64,000 nt of DNA, from assembly GCF_030035675.1 (NCBI RefSeq), contig NC_084482.1:76297120-76361119 (forward strand). Reading direction: 5' to 3'. This stretch comes from Rhineura floridana. Its lineage: Eukaryota > Chordata > Lepidosauria > Squamata > Rhineuridae. Shown here piece by piece: positions 53,046 to 64,000 of this stretch. The notes under the pieces were generated by a model. It was not told the DNA's origin and searched no databases. It saw only the letters and a program-made list of their open reading frames with translations. Every line of letters starts with the position of its first letter. Position 1 is the stretch's first letter. The position numbers and the translations under genes are program-made.

Positions 53046-55492
53046 CAGAAGTGGGGAACCTCTGACCCTCCAGACAGTGCTGAACTGCAATTCTCATCAT
53101 TCCCAACAAGCATGGCCAATGGTGAGGGATTATTAGAGTTGTAGCTCAGTAACAGTCGTCTTTTTGGTTGCTGAAAAAATGTGTTTGCAAGAAACAAATT
53201 ATTGGCTTCACAGAATTCAGTAAGTCTTTCTCCTGCTTCATTTCACCAAATGGTCAATATAGGAATCAAATTGATTATATAATTGGTAGCAGAATATGAA
53301 GAAGTTCCATACTTTCTGCAAAAACAAGACCAGGAGCAGACTGTGGTACAGATCATGAACTGGTTGTATCGAAAATCAGAGTAAAGCTAATTTAGAACAG
53401 CATAATGCCAAAATAAAATTTAAATAACATCCCAGAAGAATATAAAGATCAATAAGGAACAGATGTGAGGCTTTAAACTTAGTTGACAGAGAACCAGAAG
53501 AACTATGGAGTGAAGTCAGAGACATTATCAGGGAAGAATGCAAAAAGACAATACCTCTAGTTAAAAAGAAAGACCTCAATGGGTGACTGAAGAAACTCTT
53601 AAAATGGTTAAAGAGAGAAGGACAGCAAAAGGAGATAGAAACATGGTCAGAACCCTAAATGCAACAATACAGCGACTAGTACATGGGGACAAAGAGAACT
53701 CTTACATTAGTTATTATATAGAAATAGAACAGGACAACAAAAAGGGTAGGACAAGAGCCCTATTCCAAAAGATTAGAGAAATTAAAGGGAAATTTAAACC
53801 AAGAGTAAGGACATTGAATAATCAACAGGGGAACACACTGACTGACTGAGATGAAATAAAAGAAAGTTGGAAGCAATAGACTGAAGAACTCTATAAAAGA
53901 GATGTAAGGATGACAGAGGAACCATATGACGAAGAACCAGAAATTTTTAAATGCGAGGTGAAAGCTGCTCTTAAAATACTTGGAAGAAACAAATCAGCAG
54001 GAACAGATGGCATACCAATAGCTAAAAGCTACTGAGACAGAATCTGTCCAAAGTTTGACAAAAATATGTCAACAAATATGGAAAACTAAAGAATGACCCA
54101 CAGACTGGAAGCGTTCCATATACATCCCAATTCCAAAGAAAGGGGATCCCAGGGAATGCAGTAATTATTGAACTAATCCCTTAAATATATCCCATGCAAG
54201 TAAAGTAATGCTCAAGATTCTACAATAAAGGCTCTTACCATATATGGAGCGAGAAATGCCAGATGTCCAAGCTGGATTTAGAAAGGGAAGAGGCACCAGA
54301 AATCATATCGTAAACATATGTTGTATGATGGAATGGACCAAGGAATTTCAGAAGGAAATCACTCCGTGCTTTATAGATTACAGCAAAGCCTTTGACTGTG
54401 TAGATCATGAAAAACTATGGAATGCTTTAAATGAAATGGGGGTGCCACAGCATCTGATTGTCCTGATGTGCAACCTATAGTCTGCAGAAGAGGCTACTGT
54501 AAGGACAGAATATGGAGAAACCGACTGGTTCCCAATCAGAAAGGAGGTGAGACAGGGGTGTATTTTATCACCCTACTTGTTTAATCTATACGCAGAACAT
54601 ATTATACGGAAAGCGGGATTGGATCAAGATGAAGGAGTTATGAAAATTGGAGGGAGAAATATCAATAATTTAAGATATGCAGATGATACCATACTACTAG
54701 CAGAAACCAGTAATGTTGAAACGAATGCTGATGAAAGTTAGAGGAAAGCACAAAAGCAGGACTACAGCTGAATGTCAAGAAGACTAAAGTAATGACAACA
54801 GAAAATTTATGTAAATTTAAAGTAGACAACGAGGACAGAGGACATTGAACTTGTCAAGGATTATTAATACATTATTAATACCAAAATGGAGACAACAGTC
54901 AAGAAATCAGAAGAAGGCTAGGACTGGGGAGGGCAGCTGTGAGAGAACTAGAAAAGGTCCTCAAATGTAAAGCTGCATCACTGAACACTAAAGTCAGGAT
55001 CATTCAGACCATGGCATTCCCCATCTCTATGTATGGATGTGAAAGTTGGACAGTGAAAAAACAGATAAGAGAAAAATCAACTCATTTCAAATGTGGTGCT
55101 GGAGGAGAGCTTTGCGGATACAATGGACTGCGAAAAAGACAAATAATTGGGTGTTAGAACAAATTAAACCAGAACTGTCACTAGAAGCTAAAATGATGAA
55201 ACTGAGGTTGTCATACTTTGGACACATAATGAGAAGACATGATTCACTAGAAAAGACAATAATGCTGGGAAAAACAGAAGGGAATAGAAAAAGAGGAAGG
55301 CCAAAGAAGAGATGGATTGATTCCATAAAGGAAGGCACAGCCCTGAAGTTACAGGATCTGAACAGGGTGGTTCATGACAGCTGCTATTGGAGGTCGTTGA
55401 TTCATAGGGTTGCCATAAGTCATAATCGACTTGAAGGCACATAACAACACAAGCTCAGTAACAGCTGAAGGGCCAAAGGTTCTCCACACCTG
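53046..55492. mobile_element. Foldback hAT-type element (family A) split by a BovB insertion
   Basis: The left piece (CAGAAGTGGGGAACCTCTGA ... GAGTTGTAGCTCAG) ends at 53155. The right piece (GCTGAAGGGCCAAAGGTTCT ... CCACACCTG) follows the BovB. Removing the LINE and one copy of its 13-bp duplication would leave a typical 140-150-bp family A element. Confidence 0.85.
53156..55451 (+). mobile_element. BovB (RTE-clade) LINE, 5' truncated
   Basis: The copy starts within the endonuclease domain and runs to the 3' end. RT motifs are spread over several frames: DVQAGFRKGRGTRNHI, CFIDYSKAFDCVDHEKLW, CILSPYLFNLYAEHIIRKAG, NNLRYADDTILLAE (YADD at 54675-54686) and MYGCESWTVKK. The C-terminal GHIMRRHDSLEKTI and KRGRPKKRWID blocks follow. 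The 3' tail CCATAAGTCATAATCGACTT and ACAACA repeats are diagnostic. A 13-bp duplication AGCTCAGTAACAG lies at 53143-53155 and 55452-55464. About 2.3 kb of a usual 3.2 kb remain, with several frame breaks. Confidence 0.92.
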
Positions 55493-56049
55493 GGTGTGTG
55501 TGTGTGTGTGTGTGTACATGCACACAGGCAGTAACAGTGAATCTGAAGAAGTATATGTAATGCAAGCATATTGGGGTCTTGTATGTGTGTTTTTGCATGA
55601 AATAATAGGTTCGAGGAATATTCGCGCAGATATGTTGGACTAAGCGTGTGTGAACATTGTTTTGTGTTTTGGTGTAGATTATTAAGGCTGGTACTGCCCA
55701 TTCTGGCGGTAGCAGACATGAAGGGGAAGCAACATTTATAGGGTGAGGCTGCCTTCCTTCCTGCACAAAAGCAGTAGCTGGTCTCCCCATCCCTGCCTCA
55801 AATGAGCCACTTCCCTCTTTCTTCCTGTGCAGCCAGTATCACCCCTCCCTGTTGCTTGCCCTCTGCTGTCAGTTAGGAAGTTGGGGTACAAGGAGGGAAG
55901 TGGCAGCCAAACAAATGGGTGCCCCTTGCTCATAACCCATTTCCCCTGTGCCTGGAACTACAGTACTGCTGAGTGGTCATTATGTTTATCTTGTATATAT
56001 TTAAGCTTTTACACAAATCGCCAGTCCTCTTCATTGTTTCATCTCTATG
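55493..56049. other. Intergenic DNA with a GT microsatellite
   Basis: A (GT)n run at about 55494-55514 is followed by unique-looking DNA with no recognised gene. Confidence 0.5.
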
Positions 56050-56238
56050 AGAGGATATAGGAAGCTTCCTTCTATCAAGTCAGACCACTGGTCCATGTAG
56101 CTCAGTATTGTCCATATATACACTGTTTGGCAGCGAGTCTTCAGAGTTCCAGGCAGGAGTCTTCACTAGCCTTCCTGGAGATGCTGGGGTGAGCCTGGGA
56201 CTTTGGCATGCAAAGCATGTGGTCACTCCGAGAGACTA
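56050..56238 (-). repeat. tRNA-derived SINE with CR1-like tail
   Basis: On the minus strand the head is eroded near 56238, followed by ATGCTTTGCATGCCAAAGTC and CTCCAGGAAGGC. The tail ACATGGACCAGTGGTCTGAC and GAAGCTTCCTATATCC is the family's end. Opposite orientation to the copies at 21268 and 26262. Confidence 0.7.
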
Positions 56239-56689
56239 ATAACTGGATGCTGGTTATCTTTCCCCGTTTGGTATCCCTTACTATACCCAAACATCCACTC
56301 TGCTAAAGCTGCCTGGTTGTTAGCTCAGTTCCAGTGGATAGTAATCCATCTCTAAAGCCACTGTAGGCAAGAACACTAGCTTAGGCCTGCAGGGCAAAGA
56401 GCTCTGCCCACATGCATCTTACTCATCAAACAGGCTTCACAGCTCTGCTATCTCACTTTGGAAGCAAGCCATTTATCTTGATTCACCCTAATAGTTGCTT
56501 TGCCCCAGCGCCAAAGAAATCTAGCCCTACTCTTGCCCCTGAAAAACAACCCAAAAAGTATCATTCAGTAGTTTTTTAATTAGATATTTTTCCTTCGTTT
56601 GGGGAAATACAATCAGGGCTTTTATTTGAACCAGGGATGAGCAATAGAACCTGTCGGTTCAGCTTCTTAAAACTAGTTTGTTTGTTTTA

Positions 56690-57420
56690 ATTTCAGGGCT
56701 GCAGCCCACGAACGTGGACTAACCCGTCAAGAACGGTATCTTTGAGAATGTGAAGAGTGCCTCCTTTACCACTAAGTAACCGCAGCCCACAGACATCATA
56801 GGCACCAGCTAGGCTTAAACGCCGGCAGCCGGGCCCAATATGAACATGGTGCCAGGCGGACAAGAATTTACCCATGCACACTCGCAATCGCTTTTAAATG
56901 TGGTCCTCAGCCGCTGCGGTGCAATGTTTACACACCATAGCAACGCCTACTTGTGGCATATCAACAGTGCCCACGAACACAACGCGAACACCGGACGCGT
57001 GCAAAGCAGCCCAAGTTCTTGCTCGTCCGGCGTCACGTTTAAACGGGGCCTGAACCCAGATGTTCGCCTTCCACCGTGTACAGAAGTCTTGGGAGAGCGT
57101 GAAATGTAGGTCAAGGCGGACGAACACAGCCGGGCCTGGGCTCACTGAGCCTTCTGGGTGGTGTGCAATTAAAGGACAAGCTGGTGCCTGCGCCTTCCCC
57201 CTCCGGCTACATTCCACACCGACTACGCGGCCTCCGCTCCGCCCCCGCCCGGCAAGTGCGGAAGCGGGGAATTTCCTGGCACCACACGCGGAACAGGAAG
57301 GCGGAAATGAAAACAGCATCGACCCAAAATAGATCGGGGAAGGAAAAGGTGGTGGGGGGCGAGTCCCTTTTAAAGGCACAGGATTCTAGATAAAAGGATT
57401 CTAAGCTATTCGAATATACG
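56690..57420. promoter_or_regulatory. CpG-rich island without a recognised gene
   Basis: CpG dinucleotides are dense (many CGAAC, GGCG, CCGG words; GC box CCGCCCCCGCCC near 57238), unlike the surrounding DNA. Just left, TTTGTTTTAATTTCAG ends at 56697 as a plausible plus-strand splice acceptor. Both strands have open frames of 60-160 codons, but none matches a protein I know. It could be a promoter of an unannotated transcript, an exon of an unrecognised gene, or an old retrocopy. Confidence 0.5.
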
Positions 57421-58499
57421 GGTAAAGGTTCACGCATCTACATTATCCCCCTCGATCTCTTCCCCCAAACACAGCTATCTTTTTTCCTAGATGTTCTGCT
57501 CCAGGGCGTCATGATTTAGAGCGCCGAGACTGTGTAGAGAAGGGAAACCATTGTGCCCACCTCACACCCTTTCGCTTTCGAATAAGCTAGGTAGATGCCA
57601 GTCCACGACTCTGTAGGCGCGATCAGTATGACCTCCACCCATAAGCACACTTCAAAGATTGAGTGGGGAGATTATCCTCACTACTTTGACTACAATAGAG
57701 TACCAACAAGTTAAGGTAATCTAGGATCGCTACCTCTACTCCTACAGAGAAGCACGTGAGAAGTAGGCGAATTAAGTAGACGAAGCTTTTATTTCCGCGC
57801 TAGAGAAAGCTTCACTTGCTTAATTTTTGCTGTTACGGTGCGGTTAAATTAGCAACGCCTGTTAAAATAGCTGGCAAACCAAAACTAATCCATATTAGGG
57901 AATCTAAAGTGCATGAACGGGAATGTCCGCTGAAATACTTACCTTTCCGTCCTTTTTACAGCAACAGCAATATCAACTAAATAAACTTTTTTCCGTTCTC
58001 CGTGTCCTGATGGTATCCCACTGACTTACAACCCCCTCTCCGAATTTTCCTATCATCCCAGCTCAGGTTTTCTCCCTACCGTACGCAACAGCGCTCCCAA
58101 ACCCCTCTTGGTAGATATGTTCCAGTTCTCACACACACGCACACACCCCGCGCTCCTCTCAGAAACAAAGACATGCGGGAGGATTTGTCTGAAAGGCAGA
58201 CAGCCTGCGAAAGGGGGAAGAGAAAGAGAGTAATCAGGCCTGAATCAACAGCTGCATTTCAGTCCCTGGCATCTAGCTAAAGAACCGTGCCTTAAAGCAA
58301 ATTACAGGGGTAAAGCTGCAACATCTTTCCCTTGATGTTTGATTGTTATTTTAAAAGGTACCACTAGTGCAATTCATTGAGACTTAACTGCCAATGCATT
58401 CTGTACTCACATTCTAGTAAAAATTTGAATAATCACCTGACACAAAGCATCCATTGCATGAAACAATCCTTTTACTACTGTTGAGGCATATTCATTATA
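57421..58499. other. Intergenic DNA left of WDR83OS
   Basis: No gene or clear repeat was recognised. CpG content falls off to the right. Confidence 0.4.
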
Positions 58500-59345
58500 T
58501 AGATACAAACAGTTTTATTATTGAAATGTGTAAGATCGTCTGTGAACTCTTTTTTCATCTGAAGAGCATGGTAAAAATGCTTCAATAAATGCTGAGATTC
58601 CAATACAAGATCAGTGCTAAGAAAGGTTGCTGCCTCATATGCCTCCACAATGCAGTGCTCTACATTAGAAGCTGTCTGATAAAATGCCTGTACAGTGCTC
58701 CTGCTCTGACTACAGCCTACAGTAGGAAACTGCCAATCAGTAGAGCCATACAGCTTTAAAGAAGCTTCTCAGGAGACCATTTCTGTGGTACACTAATTGG
58801 CTTGAATACTTGGTTCTGAAAGCAAAAGCTTCTTTTAATTGGTTTGTTAGTGATAAGTGTGTTGTGTTTCAGAAGTTTATTTCCTTTGTCAACTGAGCAG
58901 ACAACCTCAACAGTACAGGAAGTATAGTCAGATCTCACTGTAGATAGTTAGCTACGAGCTATAACTAGTGTTCAAGTGAAATGCATAATTAACACACTAA
59001 GACAATTTGGCAATGTAGCCAAAGCGTCTCTAACAGCCATCACTTTTATTATCGCAGGAAAATAGTACTCCCAATACTTTTGCAATGCTTTTGCAATACT
59101 TGTGCAAATGGATCTGCACTGCCTGAGAAAATAGTCATCTCTCTTGAGCAGCCTTTCCCAACCGGGGTGCCTCCAGATGTTGCTGGACCACAACTCCCAT
59201 CAGCCTCAGCCATTGGCAATGCTGGCTGAGGCTGATGGGAGTTGTGGTCCAACAACATCTGGAGGCACACGGGTTGGGAAAGGCTGCTCTAGAGGGAGTG
59301 CACCTCTGCTTTGCAAGAGGTGCTCTGGGGAGAGGCATTATCCTT
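58500..59345 (-). other. WDR83OS: WDR83OS 3' UTR (probable)
   Basis: Minus-strand AATAAA signals occur at 59045-59050 and 58514-58519, giving a 3' UTR of about 0.3 or 0.85 kb. Either form includes the long inverted repeat at 59141-59294, so the mature message should contain an extended hairpin. No coding sequence lies in the segment. Confidence 0.6.
59141..59294. repeat. 154-bp near-perfect hairpin (family A subtype) in WDR83OS 3' UTR
   Basis: The left arm GAGCAGCCTTTCCCAACC ... CCTCCAGATGTTGCTGGACC and ... CAACTCCCATCAGCCTCAGC is matched by its reverse complement on the right, ending GGGTTGGGAAAGGCTGCTC. Arms are about 70 bp with only a few mismatches around a loop near GCCATTGGCAATGC. It is the least decayed foldback copy in the window, so it looks young. 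Confidence 0.9.
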
Positions 59346-62300
59346 TCACCAAGGAGGAGACATGGGCTGGGGGTTTTGCAGATAGGACATCACTACAGCA
59401 GAGATAGACAACCTGGAATAAGGAGACAGGAGGAAATATAATTAATGCAGAAGTTCTAACAATACATCAGTAACAGCAATGCAAGTAGTAATGTCAACAG
59501 AATGAATTACCGATGTGACCAAATAATTGCTATGTGTCTGAACCTGATTGTGTGTTCTGTGACTGCATCCCTCAGGGACAATAGATTATTAGGAAATTAG
59601 CCTAGTACAAGGGGAAGCCCTTTCTGCTGTAGCCTCAGTTCTATTCCCAGGGAACAGGCAGCTAGCCGCAGTTAGTTTTCTGAGCCAGCTCTAACACCGT
59701 AGCCAAATTAACAGGAGCTATCATGTATACCTTGGGATCCTTGTTCTAGATCAGGAATGGGGAATGTGTGGTCCAACATTTGGAGGGCCATAACTCTCAC
59801 CATCCCTGATCATTGGCCATGTTGGCTGAGGGTGATGGGAGTGAAAGCCAACATCTGGATGGCAGGTCCCTCACCCCTAGTCTAGATAGTAAAGCTACCC
59901 TGCAAGCTTTGTGAGAAAAAAAGATAGAGCCTAGACTTTGTTACTTAACCCAAAAAAAGGGAAACTTATTAAGAAAAAAGGTAGAAGAAACATCTATTTA
60001 TGAACTTTATTACAAGGTGAAAGTATGAAGAATATCCAAAAAGCAGACTGGGTGGACTGAGAGAGAAGGATGATGAGTCCAAGGAGAAGGATGGAGGAGA
60101 GAGGGGACAGAAGAGGTCTTGTTATTGATCATTAATCTGGTGAGACAAGCAGCCAAAGCGAAATACTTGGCCCAGTAGGTTAAATATACAAAAATGAAAA
60201 AATTAGCCCTGATTGCATTTGGGTATGGGGAAGATTGGCTTAGTTACGTCCATCGTTCTATGTATTCAAGATGCTAGGGCACTCTCATATCCATTCCAAC
60301 TGAGCGATCCTTAGGTGGGGCATTGCCTTCAGTTTTTTGGTCTTTGTAAAGATAGCTAGAGAGAGACAAAATGGAGGCACAGGGGCAAAACGGAAGCACT
60401 CTGGCAACAGGTACTAGTTGAAACAGCCATAGCATTGAGGTTTTCACAAAAGTACTGTACCCGTATCATAATATATTAAAAAGCCATTTCCTTCACTTCC
60501 ACTATTTGGCTACCCTTCCCTTCAACTGTGAAATACCATCCTGCCCTCCTGGGGCATGCATACAATGGAAAGGACCATGTGAGCACAAGATGGCAGCTGC
60601 TGCTCCCTCTCTACCATAGAAGTACCAAGGTTCCATTATGGTGGGAGGGTAGAATGGCTCTTCTTTTCAGCTGCAGTATGACAGCAGAGGTCCCTGTCAA
60701 CTGCAAAGCTGTTCAAAACAAATGATGGACCAAGCTGGCCCTGATAGCGCAGTAGAATGTATACACAGGGAAGTAGAAGCAGACATTCTCTGCAGTCAGA
60801 AGATGGTTGTGTACAGTGAGGCGAGAGTCAGACTTCCCACACACAGCTACATAATGCTTTTGGCAAAGGGAAAGCAGCTGTGTGTCTCTTGTCTCAAAGT
60901 AGCTTGAAAAATGAACTTTTGAGACTTGGGGTTTTATAAAAGGGTTGTCAGAGACTTGGCAGTGGTAAGAAATTAACCCAGGACTCAATAAAAGACTGAA
61001 AGAAGTACACGACTCACATGAAGCTGCTCATCATCTGTTTGGTGTCTTCTGAGCTCCGAGAGTTGGCAAAGCTGATGAATGAACAGTAGACAGCAATCCA
61101 AGCACACCACTTGAGCTGCAAACACCATGGGGTAAGGTAGTAAACACTTAAATGGGGCCACAAGGATGTAACAATACTGATTATTCTCTAGTACAAGTGT
61201 ATCACAATTATAGACACTCTGCCTTGCTTCTTTATTTAATTCAGGAATTGTCTTCAGTTTTAAAGATGGATACATTTACTAGATGCTCATTCAAAATAAA
61301 TGGCCAAGCAAATAGTAAAACATATTTGATTTCCAGAGAACTATGAAATATTACTTTTATTAATGCATTCAGACCTCTCAAATGATACCACATTGTCCAT
61401 GGGCATCTCAGATATCTATGTCTAGGATGTTCACCTACATGATGATATGAACTCAAAATCAACTGCAAAAAGAAGAAAAAAAGAAGCAGGCTTTATGTTA
61501 GGAAAACTAATGCCAATTGAGAATCAGAATTTTGGAACAAACATACAAGACAGATCAGGAATAAAACATGCTGGAAGTCTCTTTAGTTCATTATTTTGTT
61601 AAACATATTCCAATCAATATTTTATTTATTTATTGGTCATATATAAGGTACAGAGACATAGATATTACCATACGGATCTCAACATATTGTTCTTACAAAG
61701 TAAATTTTTCTGGATTTTAAATACTGTACTATCATTCCTGAGAGTCATAATGAAAAATTGAATGCTTTTAAAACAAATATATGTTTACATAGTCATAGGA
61801 TGTCGCCACTTTCTGATCCACTTTGACATTAATTAAAATATTACAGACAGGTTTGCAGTAGTCTTAGCCTCACCCCATGTGATTCGGTCCTTGGTGAGAA
61901 CAGAAATGTTGGTGATTGTGACTCAGATAAGCCATATCAAGCAAGGCTTATTGTAAGCCATATTAAGGCTGTAATCCTACATGCACTTACTTGTAAGTCC
62001 CATTAAGTTTAGTGGAGCTTATTTCATTTTCTAAATGAAACATTTATAGCAGTAGTGGAGAACCACGAGCTTGTAGGACAAATTCGGCCTGGCAGGGGTC
62101 CTAATTTGAACTGTGAAGCCACTTTCCCCAAACCATGCCATCTGCCCCACACCTGGTATCACATGTGACTTCAGGTGTAGGGCTGGTAAAGATTCAGCTG
62201 CAAAGGAACAATCTGGAACCTTAATATATCCTGATTGCCTCTTGCTAACCAAAGGTTGCTAACAGTACTGATCAGCTGATTGGCATTTGACAGCAAGCCC

Positions 62301-63976
62301 CACCAGAGATCAGCTATACAACTGAGTTCCCACTTGGAAACTCTCTAGTACAGTCAATCCCTGCTTTCAGCAGGAATCTTCCTTTGCAGTTTGGCTGGGA
62401 TGCAAAGACAGAAGGAAGAAAGGAAGCTGGGCCACCTGACATCACCCATCAAAATGGTCTGCAGGGAGTATAGGAGCTCTGAATCTGGCCGTCCAGTCAG
62501 ACCCTGTTCCCCACTCTTGATGTATAGGACTACACTGTAAGTGTATCATGGCACTTACATCATGCTTTATGCAAACTCATCTTTAAACCTTTCAGGTTAC
62601 TGGAAGACACTCTTTTTTTAAAGATTACAAAAATGTTCTGTGAAAACCACTAAAGTCTCTGAGGTACTGTATTTATATAACAGATTCTGTACCGTAAAAT
62701 TTGACTTTAGGTCTTAAAGGTTTTATGCCCTGAGGAAGGCTGCTACATGAAGTCTTTGATAAATTGTACAAATTGAGGACATCAGTATTGATGCCATTAT
62801 GGATTCAATGTAACTGCAATAGCCATCACTTGGAGGTCCTCTCATCCATAATACGTACTTGAATGAACTACATGTCAAATAATATTTGCATAGATTTGAT
62901 ATACTATACAATTATATGGACATTTTAATTTGGAGTTTACAGTTGAATTATATTTTAATTGCTACAATTATTAACTAACATCATTGTTCAGAGTATTATT
63001 TCACACCCCTGTTACAGTTGGCAGGTGTCGTTACCACGCTTACTAGAAGAAGTATTCAGAGATCTTTATAAGTAATTGCAAATGAGACTCCTTAAGCAGA
63101 ACCAAACCAATGTTAAGTGGAAGACACCCTAGATTATGACACAGTCTCTTTACATACTGCCTGTGCATGGATATATAGTGCACTATTCAGTCAGATGAAG
63201 GGATGACATTTTAACCATTCTGCCTTCTACTCTGCATTACAATGCCTTATGCAGCCTTTAATGTCAGTTTGGGCTTTATCTGGAGCCAGTTACATTCTCT
63301 GCTGTTATAATGAAGTCACGTAGGCTACTGAAGATGCATTAATCTTCAGGAGTCTATGAGGCTTTATTATTACAGCAGTAAACTTCAATGAACAACATTA
63401 ACATGAATCAAAGCATCATGATATAACTATTTAACTCTCAACATTCAGTTAACAAACTGACTGAACAGCTTTGGGGCCTGAGAAATATACCCCATCCATA
63501 CACTATTATTTTATTTTACTACTGTAAAGAAATGCTTTAGCCACAGAATCTTGAAGAGATTAACATAGCAGGGAAATGGAGAAGGTATAAACTCAGCAAT
63601 AATGTCCAGTTACTCCAACACAGGGAAGGAAGAAGAGCTGTGTTTATTACTAGAATAAGCTGCCCAGTCCAGATCTCTCTGAAATTCAACTAACCTGGGA
63701 TTGTTCATGCCAGATTATCCTCCAGAGATTATACAACTTTTGAAATTATACCATCCGATAGCAATGTAATAGTTACATGATAACAAGCAGCTGGTAGAAT
63801 CTTGTACTTAATTTGCTCAGCTAGTACTCTGGATGTCTTGATTCCAAAAGTCTAACACTGCAATACTCACCTTCAGCATCAAGCCACACATACTGAAAAT
63901 CATTCCTAGTAGATTCATGTAATCTGGTGTGGGGTCTTCCAGGGTAGGGTTGTTCTCTGTGGATGGAGGCTTGTAT
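59346..63976 (-). CDS. WDR83OS: WDR83OS / Asterix, PAT-complex subunit (partial, first exon outside window)
   Basis: Asterix is a small three-helix ER protein. With CCDC47 it forms the PAT complex, an intramembrane chaperone that shields polar transmembrane segments during membrane-protein insertion. Coding exons in the window are 63871-63976 (begins YKPP, includes [18 protein letters not shown]), 61018-61115 ([20 protein letters not shown] and [12 protein letters not shown]) and 59346-59412 ([20 protein letters not shown], Trp, stop). Phases join cleanly at GT-AG junctions. The protein is almost unchanged from human; one visible C-terminal difference is Ser for Thr in MTPPW. About 17 N-terminal residues (MS..NNMSDPRRPNKVLR in human) must lie beyond position 64000. 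Family role is established knowledge. Confidence 0.95.
59754..59879. mobile_element. Foldback hAT-type element (family A)
   Basis: CAGGAATGGGGAATGTGTGG and CAGGTCCCTCACCCCTA are the ends. TTCTAGAT before it and GTCTAGAT after it form an 8-bp duplication with one change. In the last WDR83OS intron. Confidence 0.75.
61116..63870 (-). other. WDR83OS: WDR83OS intron
   Basis: A 2.75-kb GT-AG intron. It holds the hAT-type element at 62050-62519 and a partial GCAATCCTA-family piece near 61966-62026; the remainder is AT-rich and unremarkable. Confidence 0.8.
62050..62519 (+). mobile_element. hAT-type non-autonomous element (family B, 470 bp)
   Basis: Begins CAGTAGTGGAGAACCACGAG and ends CCTGTTCCCCACTCTTG. 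The flanks ATTTATAG (62042-62049) and ATGTATAG (62520-62527) are an 8-bp duplication with one change. It shares the CCCCACACCTGGTATCACAT palindrome-type segment with 16602-17038 and, in minus orientation, with 2060-2250. No coding capacity. Confidence 0.75.
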
Positions 63977-64000
63977 CTAGAAATAAAACATCCCATTAAT

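Noticed and set aside
56894-57379. 161-codon minus-strand frame in the CpG island
   Set aside because: Open frames are expected in CpG-rich DNA; no family was recognised, so it is reported only as an island.
44071-58499. CACNA1A exons, expected by human synteny
   Set aside because: No channel transmembrane or pore motif was seen in any frame.

Overview
The window is nuclear DNA of a vertebrate, most likely a squamate reptile (lizard or snake). Its repeats point there: a BovB (RTE-clade) LINE, tRNA-derived SINEs carrying the BovB 3' tail, CR1 and L2 LINEs with SINEs that share their tails, and very many short foldback hAT-type elements. The genes have short conserved exons, GT-AG introns, UTRs and CpG-rich promoters.

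Four protein-coding genes can be read. NACC1 (+, coding exons 8271-15139) is a BTB/BEN transcriptional co-repressor; everything upstream in the window is probably its first intron. STX10 (-, coding exons 25419-35295) is a Qc-SNARE of the endosome-to-Golgi route. It runs tail-to-tail with NACC1, and one of its introns looks like a minor-spliceosome (U12) AT-AC intron. IER2 (+, 41604-42350) is a single-exon immediate-early gene with a TATA box and CpG island. WDR83OS/Asterix (-, 59346-63976, first exon beyond the right edge) encodes a subunit of an ER membrane-protein chaperone. NACC1-STX10-IER2 is the gene order of human 19p13.13, but in human IER2 is followed by CACNA1A and WDR83OS lies further along the arm, so the right side of the window is arranged differently.

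Layout: 1-8243 NACC1 intron with a CR1 fragment and a nearly full-length L2 that carries a hAT insertion; 8244-15139 NACC1 exons; 15140-23400 probable long NACC1 3' UTR or downstream DNA; 24205-35295 STX10, with introns full of foldback elements; 36545-37335 a CR1 3' end; 38-41 kb unremarkable DNA; 41376-44053 the IER2 transcription unit; 44-58.5 kb a gene-poor stretch with SINEs, a solo LTR, a BovB nested in a hAT element, and a CpG-rich island at 56.7-57.4 kb with no recognised gene; 58.5-64 kb WDR83OS, whose probable 3' UTR contains a long near-perfect hairpin.

The genes do not form one pathway; they are neighbours by ancestral synteny. The clearest signals beyond the genes are the U12-type intron, the foldback hAT families with visible 8-bp target duplications, the nested insertions, and the 154-bp 3' UTR hairpin. 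Gene identities come from remembered family sequences; no database search was run.
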